Positions 33,975-45,827 are shown, numbered from the stretch's first letter. The stretch: 64,000 nt of DNA from Cristatella mucedo (GCA_009760855.2 WPIO01000002.1:13058001-13122000); one strand, 5' to 3'. The notes: a model not told the origin generated them from the sequence alone. A program made the numbers and translations.

Positions 33975-34130
33975 CATATGTGCTGATGGAATAGAGCATA
34001 TAAAGGCATTGCACATACAGCCTACAACCAAAATTCGGCATAAAAAGCCTTCGGGCCCCATCACTTGCACTAAAAAAAATGCTGGACAGGACCTGGTGCG
34101 AAATTGCAAGCATTCTGCCTAGTTAGCGGC
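33975..34130. other. No gene recognised
   Basis: A short gap between a LINE-A and a SINE-B copy. Confidence 0.4.
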
Positions 34131-34134
34131 GGCT

Positions 34135-34260
34135 CAACCAAGCTACTCATTGGAACCACCGCTTGCAGCGGCAATAAAGGATCGCCTACCGAAGGATTCG
34201 AACTCATGTCACGAAAAGCAACCGTCTTACCTAGTTTGCCATTACGATTCACCTAAAACA
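34135..34260 (-). mobile_element. SINE-B copy, partial
   Basis: On the minus strand it has 'aaactaggtaagacggttgc' (A box), 'gagttcgaatcct' (B box) and 'gcgatcctttattgccgc', as in the copies at 39.1 and 44.8 kb. It is 3'-truncated. Confidence 0.6.
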
Positions 34261-34825
34261 CACTCCACCATACAATGCTCACTAGCACTCAGTACTAAAT
34301 GAAAGAGTAACCACCACATTAGGGACCATGAGAGCCAAATTATAAAAGAAAATACCTCACTGAAGTGAAAAATAAAAAACGGAGTATAACCAGATGGTGC
34401 TGGTGGACCTCACCAAAAGGACCACAGCGAGTACCAAATGCCGTGGCGCTTGTGTCTGCACAATGATATTTCTCTGAGAGCTAGTTTAGGTGGGAGTGGC
34501 TTCCCTTTGCCCCCAAATTTGGGTGCGGTAGAGTAGCTAACTAGTGCTAAGAGATGGGCAAAGCAAGAGGGACTTCTGCCTTCATGAAAAGAAAAATTTG
34601 AGGGTTGCATTTGGCAATCTACAAGGTACACATGGGGTGAGAGCTTGTGATTTCGAAGCAGTGTGTACGCTACAATATTATGAAGCATTGCAACTCGTTA
34701 TGATGGAAGGCAACTCGTTATGCTGGAACCAAAGAATCGGTACGGTCGCTCTCAGCTGACAAACGATCAGGATGGTAGGGCCGAAAAAACTGAGCCTTCG
34801 AACAACTTTTTGCTGCAAAAAGTGT

Positions 34826-36150
34826 TACTAGGACGTTGATCTTACATTGGGTCTCAAGCCGAGCGAATCAACCGTAGTGCTGAGGTTACACCAACAAGGT
34901 GCACTCTCCAGGATTGCCGGTCGTAAATCAGCCATCAAAAACAATAAGCGCCAGCAATGGGCTGCAGACTTGGGTTGACTCGGAAAGAACTTTGTGGACT
35001 TATGAATCAATGTTCACCATTTGCAAAACTGGCAGGGAAGTGTTTTGAGTTTCTGTGTGGGCGTCTTGCTAAACAACAAACGACTTTTGGGAACATTCAT
35101 ACTCAACAGTCCTCGGCAATGCTGTATTTTAACTGGCATGCAGACGTTAATTTTAACATGAACTGTCTGTCGTATTTGACTGAGGAATGCTAAGCTCCTA
35201 TTAGCTAGGTCTTGGCTCGAGCCTAGCAGCAGGGAAGAATGCTCCGATTTGCCAGCATCCCGGCTCGCGTGCAGCAACAGGGATGCCGAGCTCCGATCCG
35301 CTGGCTTGCATCAGGGTATGAAGCTGATGGAGAAGCAATCACTGCAAGAGCTGTGATTCGGATCCTTAATTAGGTGTCACGAAAAAAAAGCCAGCAGAAG
35401 GTAAATTTCGGTTGCATATGAGTAATGGTACGGAGCTTCTACACAACAGCTAGTTTCAGAGCTCTCTATCCCATAGAAAGGATTATGAACCAGCAGAAAT
35501 ACTTGTGTATCGTAAAATGTCGGTATTCAAAGTTCGATGGCTTTAAGAGGGCTTGATTTTAAATGGCAGCAGGATAATGGTCCTATGAAAATACTAGCTG
35601 ATTCGACAGCTTCTTTTGTATAGCGACAGGAGACCATTTAAGGCCATCACCACCATTTGCAGCAGCAATAAAGGATCGCCCACCTAAACAAATACTAGCT
35701 GATTCAACAGCCTCTTTTGTATGGCGACAGTGGAGCCTTTACGGCTATCATCCCTGCTTTCAGCAGCATAAAGGATCGCCCACCGCAGGATTCGAAAAGC
35801 AACCACCTTACTTAATGTGTCATCGTGAATCCTGAACACATCACGATCTCAACACTGGTATCAGAATTTTTTCGATTATCATCAAGAGTGTGGGTATCCT
35901 CTACTGACTTCATTGTCACGACCAAGCATGAGACCTAATCTGAAGCCCGTCGAAAAAACTTGGGATGCAGTGGAGCAAAGTGTAAGATTGTCAGCTATTC
36001 GTATCACCACATGAGATGTCGTATTTGGGGCTTCAAGTAAATGCTAACAGGAAATTACTCCGGAATCATGGACACAGATCGTGGAGTTCCTGCCAACTGG
36101 CATAAGCGACATGATTGGAAACCATCGTGGAGCCACTGGCTATTAGCATA
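34826..36150 (+). pseudogene. Tc1/mariner transposase pseudogene split by SINE-B
   Basis: Translated pieces follow the order of a Tc1/mariner transposase: HQQGALSRIAGRKSAIKNN and KRQQWAADLG (34880-34980), ESMFTICKTGR (35005-35040), MNQQKYLCI (35487-35515) and WQQDNGP (35563-35585), the second catalytic Asp of a DDE enzyme. After the SINE-B insertion come SMRPNLKPVEKTWDAVEQ (35930-35980), the family's SPDLNPIE region with the last catalytic Glu, and ISDMIGNHRGATGY (36100-36145) at the C terminus. Frameshifts and stops are numerous, so it is dead. Inverted terminal repeats were not found. Confidence 0.7.
35595..35850 (-). mobile_element. Two SINE-B copies in tandem or nested
   Basis: The sequence repeats the SINE-B end (ctagctgattcgacagc, cttttgtatagcgacag) at 35597 and again at 35695. 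It repeats the 'gcagcaataaaggatcgccc' body at 35660 and a shortened form at 35762. One B-box region (caggattcga) and an A-box region (cacattaagtaaggt on the minus strand) follow near 35785-35825. The pair sits inside the Tc1 pseudogene between its second Asp and last Glu regions. Confidence 0.65.
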
Positions 36151-36154
36151 ATTT

Positions 36155-36610
36155 GTTTATTAATTAGATACTCAAGCATAACATTCTAATTTATCCCTAA
36201 GGAGGTATGTGAAGTGATCCGGCCTGTTAGCAGTGTGTAATGAATAGCCCAGAAAGTCGAGAATATTCTGGCAAGTAAGGCTGGTCGCTTTAACTTATTG
36301 CGAACGCTTGTATGTGCGGCTCCACATTCTATCTGCACTTTGACGTATAGGCATAGTTAGCTCGAACAGGTCACGTAGTACTATTGCTGCTGCACAAGAA
36401 AGCTGTCCCAAAGGATTGACTTATCTGCAAGTCAGTAAACTAGTATTAGACAACGGTGATAATACTAACTTATAACATTACAATTGTACAGTGAGCTAAT
36501 AGAATTAAATCTCTTTCTCGACACTCAATATCTGATACAGGAAAAGAAGCATGTAAACTGATTCAAGAAAGCATTCGAATTTCAGAGGCACATGATGCAT
36601 GTACCTCCAC
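36155..36610. other. No gene recognised
   Basis: The flank between the Tc1 relic and a LINE-B copy, without supported features. Confidence 0.4.
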
Positions 36611-36614
36611 CACT

Positions 36615-37900
36615 AACTACAAATACCTATAAAAACCAAATGGGTGCTATGCTGCAGAAGTCTCAGCCAAAGCAGCACTCGGTGCACATACGGTAGCCAG
36701 CAGATTCAATCTTACAAAACACAGAGAAATAGAGAAGCATAGCTGAGCCACAAGGGCAGTCAAGGAAATAAATAGCCTGAATGTTTTAGCACAGAGCACA
36801 GAGCAAAAGCTTTGGTCACCAAGCAGGTCTTTGATTGAAACATTAGACCAGCAAGTGACTGCCAATAGAAGAGACCCAGAGGCATGAAGAGGCTGAAACG
36901 AGTGAGGAAGTCATCTAGGTATGAATTCGCTAAGCCATAGTCATAGCTTGCAGGTCAGATCGAAAATTCTGCCCTGTTTATACTGATCAACTGAACGCCA
37001 TGACAGCTCCGTAAGCAAAGAAGACACGTGGCTGAAATTTTTCAATAATTAATGCATGCTGTTCTCTTAATGGACTTTTAATCCAAACTTGCTTACAAAG
37101 TAAACTTAAACAAACCATTCATCACCAAATGTAGGAGCTTAATGGCTCTTTTGGTAGTCCTACCAAAACTGAATTACAGAAGCCCAGTATCGGCAGAACG
37201 ATGAGAAAGTAAGGTTGTTTTTTTTTAGCTAGCCATTGATGTAGACATTCCCTATTATGGTTAGCAGTGGAATTGGTCTTCTGAAAAAACCTGTAAACGT
37301 CAAGCAGTCACCAGAGAGGTCACTTAAACTCCAAGCCATTAATGATGTTCGCAGGCACAACCGAATTTAACGGGCTGAGTATATTATTATAGAATGTTCA
37401 ATAAGAAAGAGTTCGGTTTTATCGACGACTGGCATAAGGTATTGACTGACATCCAGCGGTCATTACCTTCAGCCATCATGACATCCAGATATATCTGCAA
37501 GGTTACGTTTAAGCTTGTCGGTCAGCGCAGCTGATTTAAACCACCAAGTCCAGCCAGGCATCGTCAGCATAAAAGTTATGGCCAATGGCTTCATCCCACC
37601 AATTTCCTGCCCTATTTAAATTGAGAACAAAGGTTAAGGAATAGACTCGTGTGGAACTCCACATCTTTAGTAGATAAGACTTGGCCACTACGTGACATGG
37701 ATTGTTGGACAAAGTCGGATGTGTACGAATGGGACCAAGCCAGAGCCCCATCTACGAGACTGGTAGACAGGTATTGATTGATCATTAAAGAAGGATATTG
37801 TGATCAATAGTGTCAAATGCTAAGTGCACGACATCTCATTTAACAACGACGGAGCCAATATCGAGATGTCGAGCCCAGTGAGAAGCCACCATGAACCGGT
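36615..37900 (-). mobile_element. LINE-B copy, degenerate
   Basis: The 3' end at 36615-36700 has the family's 'ccaaatgggtgctatgctgcag' tail in reverse. The C-terminal region lies around 36750-36850. Near 37560 the minus strand still reads GHNFYADDAWL, the RT catalytic box, and near 37700 the motif-B area. The copy is riddled with indels. Confidence 0.7.
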
Positions 37901-37981
37901 CATTTGCTATTTCACAGTCACTGCAACAAAGTGTTTTTGTCAGCACAATACATGAAGATTGTGAACGATGAGTCTCAAGTT

Positions 37982-38274
37982 TCAGGCACATGCTCGCGGG
38001 CCAACGAAGCACGCGCACTCCTTTCTACCTTGGCCTGGACCACTAACTCCATTGCCTGCGAAACAAATTACCAAATGGATGCACGCTCTGTGCACATCCA
38101 ACGGGTCGGACCGAAGGTACTTACGCCGACACTGCCAGATCTGCACTGACAACTTCCATCGGCAAGTGTGCCTTGCATGGTGGGAAACGGAGGTGGACAA
38201 TCTGCTGTCGGCGATGGTGTAGCCGGCATGATGGCTGCGATTAGCAAGATGCCGATGACCTTAAAAGTTGCCAT
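37982..38274 (-). CDS. Possible two-exon small secreted cysteine-rich peptide
   Basis: An ATG at 38274 (minus strand) starts a typical signal peptide (MATFKVIGILLIAAIMPA). A short Pro- and Cys-containing stretch with DC and SCQC follows. A consensus donor GTAAGT begins at 38124. An acceptor with a pyrimidine tract (tttgtttcgcag) ends at 38056, giving an intron of about 65-70 bp. A second exon from 38055 contains a Cys-rich frame (KECACFVGPRACA) ending with TGA at 37982-37984. The GTAAGT donor joins exon 2 in a different frame. The Cys-rich frame needs the alternative donor GTACCT at 38120. Secreted Cys-rich peptides can be effectors, matrix or venom-like proteins; nothing here shows which. 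The gene is small and unconfirmed. Confidence 0.4.
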
Positions 38275-38279
38275 AGTTC

Positions 38280-39045
38280 AATCTGCGTCTGATGCAACGA
38301 TGTCGGTAAACGTTCGACACAGGCTACCTACCAATGAAGAAATTTCGGCAACTTCAACAGTGCAGTGCCAAAACGGGAATCAAGTGGACAGCTACTGGAG
38401 GCAAACTGCAAAGCAGCACTGCCAGTACCAAACCAGCCCTAAGTCCAAAAAAACCTCCAGCCAAACCCGAGGAGCTACAGACTGTGGCGGCAGCAGCAGC
38501 AGTGGCTGCAAAGCGATCTCCTCATTAGTAGTATTGCAATTGATCAGACCCCTGATGCTCTCCACACCAAGCACAGTAGGGACCGGAATAACTGCACATT
38601 TAGAGAAAACATGGACAGCGGTAGACGTATCTCAACAGCAGTTGAAAGTAAGCCGTTCAATTGCATTTAACGTGTGTCGGAAGAGTAAACCCGAGTTCTA
38701 GAAAGAGCAAACCCTTCCAAAACCTCGCGCAACTGCACTCCAAGCCTTGATGTCTAGAAACATTTTAGAAGATCAAGATTACTGCTACAAAAGTTGTTAG
38801 AAAATGTATCAATGTGTTAATGTGAGAAAACTCTAGTATGTCGATGTCGGTCAACTAAAGAAGTGCATTCAGCATAATACCTGAAAACCTTATCGATCAT
38901 TGACTACGGAAGCTGTTCGAAAAACCATCATCATCGAACAACAAGCTAGTGACATTTAGCGATATATTTAGCTGAATAGTTAAGCCACCTGCACATGCAA
39001 GGGTCCTGCTAAACATTGCATTTAAACGAGCCTATAAATAAATAA
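38280..39045. other. No gene recognised
   Basis: A 177-codon plus-strand frame (38168-38701) overlaps the putative secreted peptide gene and is low in complexity and motif-free, so I do not call it. Nothing else is seen. Confidence 0.4.
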
Positions 39046-39049
39046 AATA

Positions 39050-39235
39050 AAAAACTAGCTTATTTAACAGTCTCTTTTTGTATAGCGACAGAAGAGCCTT
39101 GACGGCTATCACCACCGCTTGCAGTGGCGATAAAGAATCGCCACCACAGGATTCGAACCCACGACCTCGGCACCAAGGTCATGAAAAGCAACCACCTTAC
39201 CTAGTGAGCCATTAACGCTCACTAGTACATGCTAA
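39050..39235 (-). mobile_element. SINE-B copy, well preserved
   Basis: Read on the minus strand it has 'ggctcactaggtaaggtgg' (A box), 'gaggtcgtgggttcgaatcc' (B box), the body 'gcgattctttatcgccact' and the end 'ctgtcgctatacaaaaagag'. Length is about 180 bp. It is the reference copy of the family here, together with 44795-44970. Confidence 0.75.
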
Positions 39236-39544
39236 CGATCTTTAATTAAGCAGGCACATTAAAAACCATTTACAAGACAGACCCAAGTACGGACCGAATG
39301 GGAGCACCTGGAGAACTGCTGCCCTTCAGCTAGACACACTCATTCAACCCACGTAAGATTGCCTGCCTAACCAAGGTAATGTCTAGTCCCATCCTTGGCA
39401 TAATCATTGCAAAAACTAGGCAGCTATCTCACTGGTCACCATTCCAGATTAGAAGCAAGAAAAAGGCGAAGGACACTGCCAGAACTAGTACTGCTCCCTA
39501 AACATGCCTAATCGTGTCTACAAAGTATCCACCTGAGTAAATAA

Positions 39545-41425
39545 GGCGATGAATGGTTCAGATCCAATCTCAGTTGGAGACTCTAGAGTATTAATGTGAA
39601 CGGACAAAGATCATCCAAGGAACCACTGAAGTACCGGGTACCTCAGGGCTCTGTGCTTGGTCCACTTCTTTTAGTGATGTATAATCTCCCCTTTGCCGAT
39701 GCGACCGCCAAGCACAATCTAGGCTTTAACTTCCATTCAAATGACACAGTTGCACCTTTCGTTTGATCCCTCCCAGCCCTCCTACATTTCGCATTCTCTC
39801 AACCATTCAAACATGGATGGCAGAAAATTTCTCATATTGAATAAAGATGAAATGTAATGCATCTCCGTCTGTAACTCCAAAAAGCCATACAGACTATGTG
39901 GGTGTTACGCAGGAGAGTTTTGTATAGCACACTCACAACCTAAGCGGCTTTCTGTAGGCATTCAGTAGCCAACAGACTTCGCCTCACGCAACAAAGAGAA
40001 AGTGGGAACCATAGCAGAGTCAGGAGAGTAGTTGAGGTAGTGAGTACCATGGAAGTAGCAGCTCAGGACCACTGAAAAGGATGAGCCATAGTCGGCAGCA
40101 GGAGAGTAGTTGTCGCTGCATAAGAATTGTGGAAGCGAATTCCACAGCCTAGGACCTGCAGTGCTAAAGCTTCTGTCGCCAACGGTCTTTAAGCGAAGGA
40201 ATGGAACACCTAATGTATTGTCCATACAGGACCTGAGGGCGCGAAGAGGCTGAAACTGGTGCAGCAGTTCAGCTATGTACGGAAGGAGCCAAGCCGTGGC
40301 GGGCCTTGTGGGTCAGGATAAGAACTTTGCTCTGTATCCGTTGCTCAACCGGCATCCATCTTTTAGCAAAGGAGACACGTGGTCAAACCTCTGGGACTTG
40401 AAGACTTGCCTTGCAGCCATATTCCTAGTCAGCTGCAATGCCCTAGTTGCTTTCTTTGGTAGCCCAGCCAAAAGGGAATTACAATAATCAAATCGAGACA
40501 GATCTAAGGAGCTGGTTAAATTTTTTGCAAGCCACTTTGGAAGTCAGCTCCTGATCTTGGATAGGGATCGGACGTTATGGCTAGCTGTAGAAGCAGTCTT
40601 CTGAATGAAGCTTTTCAAGTTTAGGCAGCTGTCGAAAACGACACCTAAATTTCGAGCACGTGGTGATGGTCGCACAACAGCATCACCTATTAGAAGAGCA
40701 AAGACTTTTAATCCAGCCCCATGCTTAGGGTGTCCTATGAGCAGCAGTTCGATTTTATCGTCGTTTAGTCTCAATAAGTTACTTATAGACAAACTAAGTG
40801 TGAATCGGAAATTGGACCGCTTAGAATCATCGCTTAGAATCGGCTGTGCCGGCATACCTCCAGTTGCAACTGCACAAAATCTGGGTGTCCTGTCACAAAG
40901 TCACCTTTCACTAGACGACCACATCAGCTAAGCACTTAAGTCTGCCTGCTTTCAGCTACATAACATTGCAAAAACTCTGGCTTGCTTAGACAGGGATGCT
41001 ACATCCACATTGGTCTATGCATTTGTGACATACTGTCTCGACTTCAATAACTCACTGCTTGCTGGTCCACCGGCCTGTGCAATCAAATGCTTACAGTTAG
41101 TGCAAAACTCGGCAGCTAGGCTTGTATGTCGTGAGCATTTTGCCACAGCTGCTGCAGTTGCCACATCGCACCACTTCTCGCCGACCTGCACAGGCTCCCA
41201 TTCAAGCAGTGTATCGATTTCAATGTTCTATCATTCACTTGTAGGCCCTTTCATTCTCTGGCTACACCCTACCTATCAGAACTACTCCATCACATGCCTA
41301 GGCTTCGTACAACCTGCTTTTCTAACTCAAATCAGTTAGCTATACCTTGTCCATGTCTCAAATCCTTTGGAAACTGGTTTTAGTTCATATGCTCCGAAAG
41401 CCTAGAACTCACTCCCAATTAACAT
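39545..41425 (+). mobile_element. LINE-A copy split by a LINE-B insertion
   Basis: The left part (39545-39855) carries the stretch from the YLS motif through PQGSVLGP-like motif B (39640) to the LNDDK region. The right part resumes near 40785 at the [14 protein letters not shown] equivalent. It continues through NLGVLSQSHLSLDDHIS, VYAFVTYCLDF and LHRLPFKQ-like segments to about 41425. The 3' UTR and tail are not present. Frames are broken. Confidence 0.7.
39858..40785 (-). mobile_element. LINE-B copy inserted in LINE-A
   Basis: The minus strand reads LLRLNDDKIELLLIG (near 40770), SPRARNLGVVFDSCLNLKSFI (40660) and GDRSFSTAGPRLWNSLPQFL (40180). The 3' tail ends at 39858-39900 ('ccacatagtctgtatggc' in sense). 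It is 5'-truncated at the LNDDK region. Confidence 0.75.
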
Positions 41426-41429
41426 GGGT

Positions 41430-41685
41430 TGCGTTGGCTCTAGTTTGGTAAAGATTCTTAGGAAACGTTAACTCATAAAGATTCTTAGGAAACATTGATT
41501 CTAGGGGCTCACCGTGACTTTCTTTATGGATTGCATATGTGTGTTTAAATACATGTTAGTATGCTAAAATGCAGCAAAGCCTCACATTTTATGAGTGATC
41601 ATGTGCCGTTTGATGCTGCACGTTGCTGGGCCAACCCATCAGAAGACCTTCAGGTTTGCCGAGGATGAAAATGTTGCAATTGTAT
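41430..41685. other. No gene recognised
   Basis: Spacer between LINE fragments. A duplicated 'aaagattcttaggaaac' motif occurs at 41450 and 41478. Confidence 0.4.
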
Positions 41686-42920
41686 TTTAATAATAATGCG
41701 TTTGTATAGCACCTTCGGAAAACTGAATCTCTTTCTGGGCACTTTAAAGATGCTGGTAACATCCACAAGCAGCAGGCACAGTGTAAGCAGGTACATGTAC
41801 ACGAAAGAAGAATCACAAAGACCCACGAAATGTTTTGGTAAACAGGGGCGTTTTAAGCTTCTTTTTAAATGTCATGTCAGGGAACTTTGTGACAAACGTT
41901 GCAAGCAAGCTCCAGGCTTTGAGAGCATAAGAACTAAAGGCAAGATCTCCAACGGTTTTGAGGTTGGTACGAGGTATGGCTAAACAATTTGAGTCAAAAC
42001 AGTGGAGTGGTTGTGCTACGTAGGCTTGAGCCAGAGAATGAAGAGACCTAAAAGCAAGTGGCAGAACCTCGAAGCCGGTGTGCTGCTTGATTGGAAGCCG
42101 GTGCAGATCGGCGAGAAGTGATGCGATGTGGCAACTTCGGCACTCACGACAAACAAGCCTAGCTGCCGAGTTTTGCATCAGCTGCAAGTTCCTGATTGCA
42201 CAGGCCGGTAGACCAGCAAGCAGTGAGTTACAGAAGTCGAGACAGGATGTCACAAACACATTTACCAGTTTTGATGTAGTATCCTTATCTAAAGAAAAAC
42301 CCGAATTTTAGCAATGTTATGTAGCTGCAAGTAGGCAGACTTGACTGTGGAGCTGGTGTGGTTTTCTAATAAAAGATCACTTTGGAAGAGGACACCTAAA
42401 GTATGTGCAGATTCAACAGGACATTAGCTGGCAGAGCCAATTTTGAGTATTAGGTTTTCTCATTTCTAAATTATACTTAGTTTGACCATAACTAGTAGGT
42501 TGGTTGTGTCGTCATTCAATTTAAGAAAGTTTGCTGCCATACATATGCAAATGTCATCAATATATGCAGAAAGGGAGTGTAGAGGATTTGACATGCTAAT
42601 TGGCTGGGAGGGATCAAAGCAAAGGTACAACTGAGTGTCACCTGCAGAGAAGTTAAAGCCTAGATTGTGCTTGGCTATCACATCGGCAAGAAGGAGAGTA
42701 TAAACTGTGAAATGAAACAGCGAGCACAGAGCCCTGGGGCACATCGTACTTCAATGATTCATCGGACGACCTTTGTCCATTCAAATCAATATACTGGAGT
42801 CTCTCACTGAGATATGACCTCAGCAATTGCAGTGCAGTGCCAGTGGTACCCAGGCGAGATGAGGGGCACTCAAGGACTTGGCGGTAGATAGTTTCGAAAT
42901 TTGCTAAAAGATCAAGTAAT
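41686..42920 (-). mobile_element. LINE-A copy (RT core to tail)
   Basis: The tail at 41686-41750 is a variant of the family tail. On the minus strand the coding part includes LLLLDLLANFETIYRQVLE (degenerate motif A, 42900), YDVPQGSVLAV (motif B, 42745), [16 protein letters not shown] (degenerate catalytic box, 42640), LPIKQHTGFEVLPLAFRSLHSL (42050) and KAWSLL. Catalytic residues are lost. Confidence 0.75.
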
Positions 42921-42923
42921 AAC

Positions 42924-42964
<41 letters not shown>

Positions 42965-43660
42965 ATTGGATAAAGCACCCTCAGAGAACTCAATCTCTTT
43001 CTAAGCCCTTTACATTTGCTGCAAAGGAAGTACAATCTTCCAGTCTTCATTCCTGAGAAGGTCGTTCTCCACCCTAAGCAATGCTGATTTTGTAGAGGGA
43101 TAATAATAATAATAATAATACACTATATAAAGCACCCTTGGAGAACTCAATCTCTTTCTAGGCACTTTACATTTGCTGCAAAGGAAACACGATCGAATGG
43201 TGAATGGTATCGTGCCTGATAAACAACATGAATAATATGGTTAGGGTGACATGCACAGAGTAAGCATGCAAGTGATTAGTTCTAAACCCAGGCTGGAACT
43301 TACTTGCTAGATTTGAGGTCGCAATATAAGAGTTCAGTTAGTCTGCCAAAGACTCGTTCCAGTGTCTTTGATAGGGCCGGGAGGAGGGAGACTGGAGTTG
43401 CTTAAGTCTTCTTGGTCTAGCTTTGCTTTCTTAATTAGTGGCCTAACAACAGCCTTTTTGAAAGGTGCAGGGACATGACCTAGGGCTAATGAAATAATAA
43501 TTATGTTAGTTATGTATGGCGGCAGCAGATCTAAGCATTGTGGAAGTAGAACAGCGAAAATAGGGTCTAGAGGACTAGTAGTCTTCTTCGACTGGGAGAT
43601 GAATTTCAGGATAAGGTCACTCATGGCCTCCTTGAATGTGGACACCAAGGTAGTGCACTG
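42921..43660 (-). mobile_element. Stacked LINE-A fragments
   Basis: An (AAT)n run at 42921-42962 starts one 3' tail fragment (to about 43070). A second tail with its own AAT run covers about 43100-43290. At 43290-43660 the minus strand encodes the RT start (KFISQSKKTTSPLDPIFAVLL, VRPLIKKAKLDQEDLSN). These are several truncated insertions in the same orientation. Confidence 0.7.
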
Positions 43661-43817
43661 AATCGATGAACAATATCTAGATCACGAAATCGATGAATTT
43701 CCATAATGTACTCATTGCTTAAGACATTTTGCTGTGTTGGAATACGGTAGGTAGTAGCAGCAGTTCGCAACAGCTATGCTATGCTTTGTCATACTTGGCA
43801 CAGAACCACAAATGCTT

Positions 43818-43918
43818 AATAATAATAATAATAATGCACTTGATAAAGCACCCTCAGAGAACTTAATCTCTCTCTAGGCGCTTTACATTTGCTGCTTGGT
43901 TTACTAATCCGAGCTCCT

Positions 43919-43990
<72 letters not shown>

Positions 43991-43992
43991 TC
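43818..43992 (-). mobile_element. LINE-A tail fragment with (CA)n/(TA)n run
   Basis: A 95-bp piece of the LINE-A tail (AAT run, caccctcagagaacttaat, ctctctaggcgctttac) is followed at 43918-43990 by about 30 CA dinucleotides and a short TA run. Confidence 0.7.
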
Positions 43993-44274
43993 AATATTCA
44001 TTTGATTCAATTTTAGATTTTCTGAAAACCTATCCTTTTGATGTGCACGACAGTAGGAGACACCGACGTCTCCATCCCCTTGTTGCCTTGGGGGAGACTT
44101 ATCCTCCGGCCTACAGGGCTGCAATACGGAAATGCAGCTCATAAAAATTCAGCTAGAAAAGTGCAGGTTGACTGTAGATCATTCACAAGTGAGCTTGCTT
44201 CTGCATACAAGATTATGTTACGATGGCATGTGGGTGAATTGCATTAGTTACAAGTACGGGTAATCTAGATAAAG

Positions 44275-45545
44275 AACACGGGTTTCATACAAAAGATCTT
44301 CTATGTTACTGAAACGTGTTTAAAAGATTTATCAGGTGAGTAGCCAATGCAATTAGTAGTAAATGTGGCAATTCTGGACGATATAAGTAACGAGGCTGCT
44401 AGCCTAGTTGTCTAGGTCGTGGCCGGCAGACAAAAGTAGCCTGCAAGAGGATGAGATAGCTAAAGTAAGGAACTGAAGTAGGAATGGAGTCGCTGCAAAT
44501 CTGGGATGACTGCCAGAAGCATGTCAGCTCATTTATATACTGATTGGGTTAGCAGACGAGGCTACTTGTCGATGGGTTACTTGTACAGATGAAAAAATCG
44601 CTATGCGTAAGTCTGCCACACTATGGTGCCTAAAGAAAATATTGAGCCGGGATTATTGTTAGCCCAAATTTGAAGGTAGATTCACGAAACTTCATTACAT
44701 GACACGTGACAATCAACATGATTTGTGATATGGGTATTGGGTAGCTAACGAGTAGTGCAGCTGAGTGGTGCAGCCGAGCTGACCAGATGGAAAAAAATCT
44801 TCGCTAATCTAACAGAATCGTTTGTATAGCAGCAGAAAAGCCTTATCGGCTATCACCACTGATTGCCAGTGGCAATAAAGGATCGCTCAACTGCAGGATT
44901 CGAACCCACGACCTCACTAGTGAAGAAAGAGCACCTTACCTACTGGGCTATCACCACCTAGTAAGCAGGTTCACTGGAAGCCTCACAGGATCATTAATCA
45001 CAGATGCAACAGTCTAGACAAATTACATTAATTAATATCAATGGCCTCTTCTCTGTCTCGGCTATCTCGGCTAATCTTATTTTAGGAGGGATGTAGACTG
45101 GACCTGGTAAATACAAAGGCCTAGTGCTGCATTAAGCTCCATTCTCCGACTTGACCCATCTGCCTTTGTCTTACTGCTGTTGCTGATGATTAGGGGCAAC
45201 TGTACAGCATGCCACTGCCACGGTTGCCCCCTGCTGAAGACAGCTTGGCCAAGCAGACTAGAAGTTGGTCACAAAGTCGCTTATACTTCCAACAAATCTA
45301 CTGATCAACACAGATAGCACGTAAAACCAGACACACTTGAGCTAAAGTAACGTCTTAGCGATTGAAACCAGACGTTGGGATCCAGAATACTATTGCCTAT
45401 TGAATCAGTGTCCACTGACAGCAGACCCAACTGCACCCACAGACCGAATTGTGGATAAAGCATCACTTGGATCATCTCTTACAAATGCGACTCGGGCGCC
45501 TAAACGAGATTCTAACAAATGGCTCAAGTACGAACAAAGGTAAGC
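44275..45545 (+). repeat. Dispersed repeat, copy 2 (matches 26235-27320)
   Basis: It is colinear with 26235-27320 over most of its length but interrupted by a SINE-B copy at 44795-44970. The end, 'cgaacaaaggtaagc' near 45530-45544, has a good splice donor. The other copy ends in a similar 'ctcaggtgagc'. The preceding translations share a loose DPTAxT pattern, so an old duplicated exon is possible. Confidence 0.55.
44795..44970 (-). mobile_element. SINE-B copy
   Basis: On the minus strand it has 'gcccagtaggtaaggtgct' (A box), 'gaggtcgtgggttcgaatcc' (B box), the body 'gcgatcctttattgccact' and the end 'ctgctgctatacaaac'. The other copy of the surrounding repeat (near 26730) lacks it, which shows that this is an insertion. 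Confidence 0.75.
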
Positions 45546-45549
45546 TTGC

Positions 45550-45827
45550 CATCATCGGATGGGTTCAGAACAACAGGCGAGCGGTGCTTTTGATGCAGTC
45601 ACGCATATTGGCATGCATTGCACTTCATGCCTAAGCTGTAATTCCTTAATTCCTTCCTATTCTGGATCGCACCGAATGTAGCAACAGCTACACATCACGA
45701 TGATATTGTGGACGGAGCAGGCCAGCTATCAATCATGCAGCCCTGAGTTATGAGGGTTGAACCAGTGGTTACCCACAGTTGCAATGCCATAGACAATACA
45801 TACATACACAGACATAGACCGTGGGGG

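Noticed and set aside
38168-38701. 177-aa plus-strand ORF
   Set aside because: It overlaps the better-supported minus-strand signal-peptide exon, and its composition is Ser/Thr/Gln-rich without any motif.
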